The position numbers were made by a program, and so were the translations under genes. From contig CACEWA010000001.1 of NCBI GenBank assembly GCA_902563095.1, positions 88,540 through 152,539 of the forward strand: a DNA stretch of 64,000 bases, written 5' to 3'. Positions 54,901-62,481 of the stretch are shown piece by piece (position 1 is the first letter of the stretch; the number at the start of each line of letters is the position of its first letter). The DNA comes from an uncultured Candidatus Poseidoniales archaeon. GTDB taxonomy: Archaea; Thermoplasmatota; Poseidoniia; Poseidoniales; Poseidoniaceae. The notes beneath the pieces were generated by a model, which was given only the letters and a program-made list of their open reading frames with translations, had not been told where the DNA came from and made no database searches.

Positions 54901-55347
54901 ATGGAGACTACCTATGTTATGGTAAAGCCTGATGGCGTACAAAGAGGATTGGTTGGAGAAATCATCCAGAGATTTGAAAGAAAAGGACTACAATTAGTTG
55001 GATTAAAGCAGGTTATTCCTAGTGAAGAAATCGCTAAGGAACACTATGCCGTTCACGCTGAGAGACCGTTCTTCCCTGGATTGATTAAGTTCGTAACCAG
55101 TGGACCTGTTGTATGTATGGCTTGGTCTGGAAGAGATGCAATCAGTGTTGCTAGAAATTTGATTGGGCCAACCAATGGTCGTGAAGCTGCGCCTGGCACA
55201 ATCCGTGGTGATTTCGGAATGGATATTGGCTACAATATGATTCACGGATCCGATGCTCCAGAAACTGCTGAGTTTGAGCTTGGATTGTGGTTCCCAGAAG
55301 GAACTAACGAATGGACACAAGATAGTCAATCTTGGGTCTATGAGTGA
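54901..55347 (+). CDS. ndk: Nucleoside diphosphate kinase
   Basis: Balances NTP pools by phosphate transfer through a phospho-His. 148 aa from ATG 54901 ([16 protein letters not shown]), with GGTGG upstream. The catalytic His is in [12 protein letters not shown] and RNLIGPTN is the nucleotide-binding segment. It sits between L24e and aIF5B, as in many archaea. Confidence 0.96.
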   Translation: METTYVMVKPDGVQRGLVGEIIQRFERKGLQLVGLKQVIPSEEIAKEHYAVHAERPFFPGLIKFVTSGPVVCMAWSGRDAISVARNLIGPTNGREAAPGTIRGDFGMDIGYNMIHGSDAPETAEFELGLWFPEGTNEWTQDSQSWVYE

Positions 55348-55396
55348 TTTTTGAATTCCAATTGCGGAATTAAAAAAACCAATTGGAGGTTTTGAT

Positions 55397-57223
55397 ATGT
55401 CAGAAGAGGAAAATGACTCTGAAGAAGAGAGCAAAACCCTCGGCTGGCAACGTCAACCAATCGTTTCAGTTCTTGGCCATGTAGACCATGGTAAGACCAG
55501 TGTTTTAGACCATTTTAGATCGCTTGGCTCTGAAAGACAAGCCAGTGTAATGGATAGAGAAGCTGGAGGAATTACTCAGCACATTGGCGCGACTGAAGTA
55601 CCTGCAAAAATACTCAACGAAACCTGTGCTGCAATGACCGGTGGAAAGGATTTCAACAGCCCCGGGTTATTGTTCATTGATACTCCGGGCCACCACTCGT
55701 TCACTAGTTTGCGAAGTAGAGGTGGTGCATTAGCTGACATAGCAATTCTTGTTGTCGATGTAATGGAAGGTTTACAACCGCAGACGATTGAAAGTCTTCG
55801 TATTCTACGAGAAAAGAAAACACCGTTTGTAGTCGCTGCTAACAAAGTCGATAGAATCCATGGGTGGAGAACTGAAAAAGGACGTTCTTTCATCGAATCA
55901 TGGGCTAATCAACGAGACGATGTTCAGCAATATTTCGAAGAGAAATATTGGAAACTACTTGGTCAATTTAGCGAGCATGGCTTCAACATTGAAAGATACG
56001 ATAAGATTCGTGATTTCAAGTCAAACCTTGCTTTAGTACCATGTTCTGCAAAAGATGGTGAAGGACTTCAAGACCTGCTAACTGTTACCGTAGGACTAGC
56101 AGAACGTTTCCTAGAAGAAAGACTGAGAGATACTCTTGGCTATGGCGAAGGAACTGTTCTAGAGATGAAAGATGAAAGGGGATTGGGTAAAACCATCGAT
56201 GTAATCCTAAATCGTGGTGAGTTGAATGTAGGTGATACTATCACATTAGTTGGACCAGATGGGCCCTTTTCCACGCATATCAAAGGGATGTTTAGGCCAA
56301 AGGGCATGTCTGAAATGAGAGATGCTGGTGACCGTTGGGAAGCATGCGAAAACGCAGTTGCTGCTTGTGGACTCAAAATCGTGGCACCGAATCTCGAAAA
56401 TGTTCTGGCTGGAACTACATTGCGTCAAACCAATACTTCTGAAGCAAAATCGATTGCTGAAAAAGAAGCATACAAAGAAGCAAAAATTTCAGTGGGCATA
56501 GCTGAAGAAGGAGTAGTAATCAAAGCGGATACTGTTGGTGGCTTAGAAGCACTTGCTTTCGAATTAGATAAGATGAAAATCCCAATTCGAATGGCAACTG
56601 TTGGGCCTGTTAACAAAAGAGACATCATCACTGCTCAGTGTGCAGATGATGCATTGAATCAGGTGATTCTCGGATTTTCAGTGAAAGGAAACTCAGAAGT
56701 CCAACCAAAACTAGAGGGGCCAGATGCAGAAATTAAATTCATCAGCGATGACATCATCTATCGTATTCTCGAAGAGTTCGAAGAATGGAGAGATAACACA
56801 AAGGCTGAGATGGAAGCTGAGGCTCGAGAGAATCTAGTATATCCAGGTCACTTGTTGTATCTCAAAGATCATACTTTCAGAAATAAGGGACCTGCAATTG
56901 TCGGGATGAGAGTTCTTGGAGGCAGAGTTCATGTGGGACAGAAAATCATGAAATTAGACGGAACTCCTATCGGGCAAATCAAGAGTCTTAGAACCAGATC
57001 TAGTGAAGATGTCAAACAAGGCCACCAGGGTGAGGAATTAGCGGTCGCAGTAATGGGCCCAACGGTTGGTAGACAAATCGAAGAAGGTGACGAATTTTGG
57101 GTAGATGTCCCATCATCACATGCTAAGCGATTAAGAAAACTCGATTTGACCCCGATTGAAGAAGAGATTTTGGAAGAATTAACCCAGCTTCATCGTAAGC
57201 AAGACCACTTTTGGGGACGTTGA
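55397..57223 (+). CDS. infB: Translation initiation factor aIF5B/IF-2
   Basis: GTPase that joins ribosomal subunits and helps place initiator tRNA. 608 aa, the archaeal size. G1 is GHVDHGKTS, G3 DTPGHHSF, G4 NKVD and G5 SAKDGEG. Domains II, III and IV follow, ending in the helical cap (EEEILEELTQLHR). It starts after GGAGG in a leader with two CAATTG motifs and an AATTCC/GGAATT hairpin. Last gene of the ribosomal cluster. Confidence 0.96.
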   Translation: MSEEENDSEEESKTLGWQRQPIVSVLGHVDHGKTSVLDHFRSLGSERQASVMDREAGGITQHIGATEVPAKILNETCAAMTGGKDFNSPGLLFIDTPGHHSFTSLRSRGGALADIAILVVDVMEGLQPQTIESLRILREKKTPFVVAANKVDRIHGWRTEKGRSFIESWANQRDDVQQYFEEKYWKLLGQFSEHGFNIERYDKIRDFKSNLALVPCSAKDGEGLQDLLTVTVGLAERFLEERLRDTLGYGEGTVLEMKDERGLGKTIDVILNRGELNVGDTITLVGPDGPFSTHIKGMFRPKGMSEMRDAGDRWEACENAVAACGLKIVAPNLENVLAGTTLRQTNTSEAKSIAEKEAYKEAKISVGIAEEGVVIKADTVGGLEALAFELDKMKIPIRMATVGPVNKRDIITAQCADDALNQVILGFSVKGNSEVQPKLEGPDAEIKFISDDIIYRILEEFEEWRDNTKAEMEAEARENLVYPGHLLYLKDHTFRNKGPAIVGMRVLGGRVHVGQKIMKLDGTPIGQIKSLRTRSSEDVKQGHQGEELAVAVMGPTVGRQIEEGDEFWVDVPSSHAKRLRKLDLTPIEEEILEELTQLHRKQDHFWGR

Positions 57224-57323
57224 GATAATCGCTATACGTCGTGATTCTGTGCGACTTGTGGACGCAATACCTTGAAGTATGGAATGGGCTGGTTGGCTTC
57301 TTGTACCAAGGAGTGTTATCACC

Positions 57324-58331
57324 ATGAACGCAGGATTCCAAGCAGGAGCACCAGCAGGCGACCACCGCACAAAGGACCTCATTGCAACTGTAGCTTCGAT
57401 TGCAAATTCACTAATGGGTGAAGTTTCAAAGGTTATCATCGGTAAGAACGAAAATCTTCGAAGAGTTACTGTTGGAATCTTATCCAATGGAAACATGCTG
57501 CTGGAAGATTTCCCTGGATTAGCAAAGACCTTGCTAGCAAATACATTCGCACGTGCACTGGGTTGTAAGTTCAAGCGTGTTCAGTTTACTCCTGATTTGC
57601 TACCTAGCGACATTATGGGTACATACATGTATGATCAAAAGTCTGGAGAATTCAAACTTCGTGCAGGTCCACTATTTTCAAACATCCTACTTGCTGACGA
57701 AATTAACCGTGCCCCTCCTAAGACTCAGGCTGCTTTGCTTGAGGCTATGGAAGAAAAGCAAGTTACTATTGAGGGTATTACTCACAAGTTGCCTGCACCT
57801 TTCGTTGTATTGGCAACACAGAACCCTATTGAGCAGGAAGGAACATACCCTCTACCTGAAGCACAGATGGACCGTTTCTTGATGAAGATGAGTATGGGTT
57901 ACCCTGATCGTGCTGAAGAAAAAGCAATTCTAGCTCGCAGAAAACTACGTGGTAAAGACCAACACGATGTTGAGCAAATTACCTCACCAAAGAAGGTTGT
58001 AGCTATGCAAAAGGCGCTAGAAACCGTTCACGTCGACCCTGCGATTCTATCTTACATCGTCGAAATAGTTCAGAGAACTCGTGAAGATCACCGTGTTGTA
58101 AACGGTGCTTCTCCTCGTGCTAGCCAATCATTGTTCAAGACTGGTCGTGCTGCAGCAGCAATCGATGGAAGAGATTACGTCATTCCTGATGATATCAAGG
58201 GAATCGCATTACAAATTATTTCTCACAGAATCGTGATGAAACCAGAAGCAAAGATTCGTGGAATCACCGGAATGCACATCGTTCGAAAGATCCTGTCCGA
58301 AGTTCCAGTTCCTGTCATTCAACAGGGATGA
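57324..58331 (+). CDS. MoxR-family AAA+ ATPase
   Basis: 335 aa from ATG 57324, with AAGGAG upstream. MoxR proteins are chaperone-like ATPases that work with DUF58/VWA proteins on metalloenzymes or surface complexes. Motifs: GNMLLEDFPGLAKTLLA in place of the usual GHVLLEGxPGxGKT (P-loop Gly pattern relaxed but Lys kept), LLADEINRAPPKTQ, ATQNPIEQEGTYPLPEAQ and the sensor region NGASPRASQ. The DUF58 and DUF4350 partners lie at 8.9-12.9 kb. It is followed by parA. Confidence 0.92.
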   Translation: MNAGFQAGAPAGDHRTKDLIATVASIANSLMGEVSKVIIGKNENLRRVTVGILSNGNMLLEDFPGLAKTLLANTFARALGCKFKRVQFTPDLLPSDIMGTYMYDQKSGEFKLRAGPLFSNILLADEINRAPPKTQAALLEAMEEKQVTIEGITHKLPAPFVVLATQNPIEQEGTYPLPEAQMDRFLMKMSMGYPDRAEEKAILARRKLRGKDQHDVEQITSPKKVVAMQKALETVHVDPAILSYIVEIVQRTREDHRVVNGASPRASQSLFKTGRAAAAIDGRDYVIPDDIKGIALQIISHRIVMKPEAKIRGITGMHIVRKILSEVPVPVIQQG

Positions 58332-58411
58332 TTCCCACTCCGTAAAAGCGACTCTTTACAGGGGGGCGCCTATCTCGGCGTTACACGGCAGCGAGTTTAG
58401 GAGGCGATTAG

Positions 58412-59380
58412 ATGAATCCGTACAAGATGGTAGTAGCGGTTGCAAACCAAAAAGGAGGGTGTGCAAAAACGACTACTGCGGTAAACTTAGCTGCTGCATT
58501 GGCAAAGGGTAACCCCAAATTCAAAGTTCCCCCAGCAAAGGTTCTTCTCATCGATTTAGACCCTCAAGGAAATTGTGCAACTTCTTTCGGTGTTGAGAAG
58601 AAAAAAATCAAGAAAACCGCTTATGATTTATTAGTCAACGATAGTGGTGAAGATTTACCATTGATGGAAGAATACCTCATTTCTCCTCAAGAATTAACTG
58701 AGTCGATGCAAAAAGCGTGGGCAAAACGTAATGACAACTCAAACAGAGTGCCTGAAGATTTGGCAATCGACAACTTGTGGCTACTTCCTAGTGACATACA
58801 TCTATCCGGTGCTGAAATTGAATTGAGCCATAGAATTGGACGTGAAACGAGGCTAAGAGAGGCTCTTGCTCCAATCATTGACAAATTCGACCACATAATT
58901 ATCGATACCCCTCCTTCGCTAGGATTATTGTCGATAAACGCATTATGCGCTGCAAATTGGGTTTTCATTCCAGTACAAGCAGAGTACTATGCTCTCGAAG
59001 GATTCAGTATGTTGATGAATAGTGTGAAAATGATTCAAAAGAGAATTAATCGAAACCTGAAGATTTTCGGTGTTGCTATGACTATGGTAGACCAGCGATC
59101 GAAATTATCTCTTCATGTATGTAATGAGGTTCAATCTAAGATACCAAGAAAGGTGTTCAAGACGCCTATTCGAAGGCTTGCAAAGGTTGCAGAAGCCGCT
59201 TGGACAGGGGCTCCAACTGTAATCCTGAATCGACCGAGTAAAAGTGGAGCAGGAGCGGGTAGTAGAGAATACTGGTCTCTTTCGAAAGAGTACCATCAGA
59301 GAGTGCAAGAAATGCGCCGACAATTCGGAGTTACAGAACACCCCAGATTGCTTCTAGAAAAGCAAGGCCGGTCAGTTTAA
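58412..59380 (+). CDS. ParA/Soj-family partition ATPase
   Basis: Dynamic ATPase that segregates DNA or positions protein complexes. 322 aa. The deviant Walker A is KGGCAKTTT, followed by LLIDLDPQGN and, in the Walker B/switch region, HIIIDTPPSLGLLS and PVQAEYYALEG. A strong ribosome binding site, AGGAGGCGATTAG, precedes the ATG. A 44-aa insert (roughly residues 75-120) may be lineage-specific. Two small genes follow on the same strand; the first could be the DNA-binding partner. Not linked to ParB, repA or any replicon gene in the window. Confidence 0.92.
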   Translation: MNPYKMVVAVANQKGGCAKTTTAVNLAAALAKGNPKFKVPPAKVLLIDLDPQGNCATSFGVEKKKIKKTAYDLLVNDSGEDLPLMEEYLISPQELTESMQKAWAKRNDNSNRVPEDLAIDNLWLLPSDIHLSGAEIELSHRIGRETRLREALAPIIDKFDHIIIDTPPSLGLLSINALCAANWVFIPVQAEYYALEGFSMLMNSVKMIQKRINRNLKIFGVAMTMVDQRSKLSLHVCNEVQSKIPRKVFKTPIRRLAKVAEAAWTGAPTVILNRPSKSGAGAGSREYWSLSKEYHQRVQEMRRQFGVTEHPRLLLEKQGRSV

Positions 59381-59470
59381 TCAGGTTTCAAAACACGCAT
59401 TCCAAGCAATGGTATGCGCGCGGGATTCAAGTAGTCAACAGTCGCCATAGCATACATGACCGGAGAAGGG

Positions 59471-59698
59471 ATGACCTCTGTGAGTGTAAGTTATGAAGTT
59501 AGAAGGCAGTTGAATACATTGAGAACGATGGATGGTCATCGTAGTGTAGACTCTTTCTTATCAGAATTGATTAGGGCACATAAATTAGCGAAAATGAACG
59601 GGGATTTGGAAGAGTTGCGCACTCATATGAAAGAGGTCGCCGATGTTAGTGCTGAACACCTAGTTCAAAGGTTGAACTTAGCACCATTCAAGGTTTGA
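59471..59698 (+). CDS. Small ribbon-helix-helix-like protein
   Basis: 75 aa from ATG 59471 (GGAGAAGGG upstream). The N-terminus TSVSVSYEVRRQLNTLRTM reads as a strand and helix, then HRSVDSFLSELIRAHK as a second helix, which is the ribbon-helix-helix pattern of CopG/VapB-type DNA-binding proteins. A longer helical C-terminus follows. Being 90 bp after parA it may bind a partition site, or with the next gene be a toxin-antitoxin pair. The family call is from pattern only. Confidence 0.5.
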   Translation: MTSVSVSYEVRRQLNTLRTMDGHRSVDSFLSELIRAHKLAKMNGDLEELRTHMKEVADVSAEHLVQRLNLAPFKV

Positions 59699-59707
59699 GG
59701 TGATTCC

Positions 59708-59965
59708 ATGGATTGGAGGCCCTCAGGTTACATGTTATCGACTAAAGACCTGGTTCACGCTATTTTTGATGGCAATAGTGATGCTGGGAAATTACTAGTC
59801 AAAGCCACTATGGGTGAAGTGGAATTATTCGCAGCACCGAAGAGTTGGAACGCAATATTGTGGCTGATTACTAGCACATTGAAAGTTGATGGAACACCAG
59901 TCTATTCTGGTACTAAATTGGGCGAATTAAAATCTAGTTTACCCATTGTATGGCGCGCTGATTAA
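59708..59965 (+). CDS. Small protein, weak PIN-domain-like N-terminus
   Basis: 85 aa; GAGGTGAT precedes the ATG. LSTKDLVHAIFDGNSDAGKLL and GEVELFAAPKSWNAILWLI resemble the first half of a PIN nuclease (VapC) domain, but the first catalytic Asp is replaced (STK for DTN) and the second half is absent. It follows the ribbon-helix-helix-like gene by 9 bp. It could be a broken or repurposed toxin, or unrelated. Its TAA abuts the opposing TGA. Confidence 0.45.
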   Translation: MDWRPSGYMLSTKDLVHAIFDGNSDAGKLLVKATMGEVELFAAPKSWNAILWLITSTLKVDGTPVYSGTKLGELKSSLPIVWRAD

Positions 59966-62425
59966 TCACTTTCCTTGCTTAGCAAGCCATTCTGCACCAT
60001 ACCATTTCCACTGGTCCATGGTCCAGCCTTCTGGTAATCCTTCAGCAGGAACTGGGGGCGCTTCTGGCGGTGATTGTGGAACAGGGGCAGCTTGTGGCTG
60101 TGGCTCAGCAACCTCTTCAGTAGTGGTTTCTGGTGGCATTCCTGCTAATTCCTCTAAAGATGCTGATTCTTCAAGCACTTCGGTGGTCTCGGTTGCAGTG
60201 CCATCTCCTTTGATATCGATATCATCGAATCCAGTGCCCAATTCTTTTCCATCATCACCAACTTCCATCGGTTCGATTTCATCATCCCAATACTTGTCAG
60301 ATTCGACTCCTCCAGATGCTGACAAACCTGCTTTGCCTTCCAATGCCTCATCTTCAGCACTGTTTTCACCTTGTACTAATGGAGCGCCATAGGTCTTGAC
60401 CAATGCTCTGCGACGACGCGCCTGCCCTATTGCTGCATATATCAGTAATACAGCAACAATTGCTGCAAAGCCAGCACCAAGGAATGGTAAAATCTCAGTA
60501 GCTGTCTCAAGATACTGGTCACTCGATTTTGCTTCATCCTCTTCTACATCACCTGAATTTCTCCAAGCGAAATAATCCTTAGCAGTCTCGCCGGCTGATT
60601 CCTTATCTGCGAGATAATTTTGGTAATCAACATCTCTTATGCCCTGGCAAGTTTCTGTTTCATCTGTAATCACTAATGCACAGTGATCTTCTATCGTCTG
60701 AACTAGTTTGTTTGAATCGTTATAATCCATACTGAGACCAACTTCATCATCATCAGCATCGATGTAATCTCTTGCATCGTTTGGCAAATCATCGCCGTAG
60801 TCGTAGAATCCATCTCCATCGCTGTCAATGCAACCGAACTTTTCTGTTACAACATAAGTCAATGTCAATGAACCATCGCTTGAAATTTCTGGGATATACG
60901 CGCTGGTTGAATTGCCCCATTCCAGTGGGCAAGCATCAGGGTCATTACCCTGCAAATTATCTCCATAACCGTCGCTATCAGAATCCATCCATTGAGTTAC
61001 ATCATATATTGCGAAATCCGCTCCATCCCCGATGGTCCAATCATCTGTAGGGTCAGAATAACCGTCGCTGTCAGAATCCTTGCATCCGATTCGGTCCATG
61101 GTAGAAAATCCGTTCTCATCTGGACATTCGTCTCCGTCAGTTCCGTTGAGATTATCTCCAAAGCCATCAAAGTCAGAATCGGACCACTGCGTGGGATCTT
61201 GAGGGAATCTGTCTCCATTCTCTGAGCCCATGTTGTCGCCGTATCCATCGCCGTCAGAATCCATCCATTGTCCTGCATCATTAGGGAATGCATCAGAATC
61301 ATTTCCGTCAGGATTATCTCCATACCCGTCTCCATCAGTATCTACCCATTGTGAAACATCACTAGGGAATTCGTCGGAGTTGTTTCCGTTTGGATTATCT
61401 CCATATCCATCTCCATCAGTGTCTTCTGTTTGAGAAGAGTCTTGCGGGAAATGATCTTGACTATCTGTAACTCCATCTCCGTCAGTATCTAAATCGAACA
61501 ACCTGATTTTAGAAGATGATGAAAATGTCGAGATTATGTATAATTCTCCTGAATCTCCGTATACTCCCATCATCACCCTACCTGCGGAGGAAAATTCGTC
61601 ACTTTCGGTAAATGTGGTATCATCAATTACGTGCAATTTACCATTTTGAGTTCCTACTAGAATTTCTCCATTTGCAGCGACGGTAATCGAAATGATACTT
61701 TGTCCGCTAGAAATAGAAGTTTCTTCTTTAGACCAATCCGTGAAATCATATCGGAATAAATCACCGTTCGAACAACCAACAATGATGTTTCCATTTCCGT
61801 CATTGATTATCTTGGTTGGATAAGATGTGAAATCTGAAAGACTGTTTTGCAATACTCCTTCTTGTGTGAATACTTTGACTAAATTATCTCTTCCACCAGT
61901 AACTATTCTGTCTTCAGAAATAATGGTCATAGCAGTCATTGCTGTGTTATGCGCTTCTGTATTTTCTCCAGTTTCTTCGATTGAATCGTATTCTTTAGCA
62001 CGCCTTTCTCCTCCAAAGAAACCAAACCACAAATCTCCTTCTGAATCCCATTCGACCGCATCTACGGAATTGGAAGTATTGTACTGTGATGTAACGATTT
62101 TGAGTTCGGTATTAACGATGTATACTCCACCGGTATGTGCGACTGCAACCTGTAATCCAGTAGCATCAGGAGTTGCTGAATGAGCTGTTGTGTTTAACTC
62201 GAGTGACCATTGGGTAATCAACTCACCACTACCCCAGAAATGCTCGGAAACATTACCCGCAGTGGTTACGGTTAGCAGGGTTGAGGAAGAGGAAAACGAT
62301 GTGTGTATGAATCGACCATCTACAGTATCGATAATCCCGACTTCTAGTAAGTTAGATTCAGCATCTACTGCAGGTATTGCAGGCAGTAGTAACAGAGCAA
62401 GAAGAACAGCGAGTGCTTTCCTCAT
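59966..62425 (-). CDS. Secreted beta-propeller and calcium-repeat surface protein
   Basis: 819 aa from ATG 62425 with GGGGTAGGT upstream. Signal peptide (KALAVLLALLLLPAIPAVDA), then about 300 residues of repeated strands with WD40/quinoprotein-propeller look, then eight thrombospondin type-3-like repeats (DTDGDGYGDN form, roughly residues 320-560), each a candidate Ca2+ site. A helix (ILPFLGAGFAAIVAVLLIYAA) anchors it, followed by an acidic cytosolic tail ending in a short Trp-rich motif. Cell-surface adhesion or structure is likely; the propeller could bind sugar or protein. It faces the PIN-like gene stop-to-stop. Confidence 0.75.
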   Translation of the reverse strand: MRKALAVLLALLLLPAIPAVDAESNLLEVGIIDTVDGRFIHTSFSSSSTLLTVTTAGNVSEHFWGSGELITQWSLELNTTAHSATPDATGLQVAVAHTGGVYIVNTELKIVTSQYNTSNSVDAVEWDSEGDLWFGFFGGERRAKEYDSIEETGENTEAHNTAMTAMTIISEDRIVTGGRDNLVKVFTQEGVLQNSLSDFTSYPTKIINDGNGNIIVGCSNGDLFRYDFTDWSKEETSISSGQSIISITVAANGEILVGTQNGKLHVIDDTTFTESDEFSSAGRVMMGVYGDSGELYIISTFSSSSKIRLFDLDTDGDGVTDSQDHFPQDSSQTEDTDGDGYGDNPNGNNSDEFPSDVSQWVDTDGDGYGDNPDGNDSDAFPNDAGQWMDSDGDGYGDNMGSENGDRFPQDPTQWSDSDFDGFGDNLNGTDGDECPDENGFSTMDRIGCKDSDSDGYSDPTDDWTIGDGADFAIYDVTQWMDSDSDGYGDNLQGNDPDACPLEWGNSTSAYIPEISSDGSLTLTYVVTEKFGCIDSDGDGFYDYGDDLPNDARDYIDADDDEVGLSMDYNDSNKLVQTIEDHCALVITDETETCQGIRDVDYQNYLADKESAGETAKDYFAWRNSGDVEEDEAKSSDQYLETATEILPFLGAGFAAIVAVLLIYAAIGQARRRRALVKTYGAPLVQGENSAEDEALEGKAGLSASGGVESDKYWDDEIEPMEVGDDGKELGTGFDDIDIKGDGTATETTEVLEESASLEELAGMPPETTTEEVAEPQPQAAPVPQSPPEAPPVPAEGLPEGWTMDQWKWYGAEWLAKQGK

Positions 62426-62481
62426 ACCTACCCCCAAGTACGACGGCCCTATGAATGGCACGGAGTGAAGTGTTTGAGCAT

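Noticed and set aside
55354-55371. AATTCC/GGAATT hairpin after ndk as an intrinsic terminator
   Set aside because: It is followed by an A-run, not a T-run, on the plus strand, so it does not look like a terminator of the ndk transcript; it may simply belong to the aIF5B leader.
58412-59380. ParA as evidence of an integrated plasmid
   Set aside because: No replication initiator, integrase or att duplication is seen, and the neighbours are chromosomal housekeeping genes.
61030-61500. Repetitive DNA that could be taken for a CRISPR or satellite array
   Set aside because: The repeats are coding: they spell Asp-rich thrombospondin type-3-like calcium repeats in the surface protein on the minus strand and lack conserved spacers.
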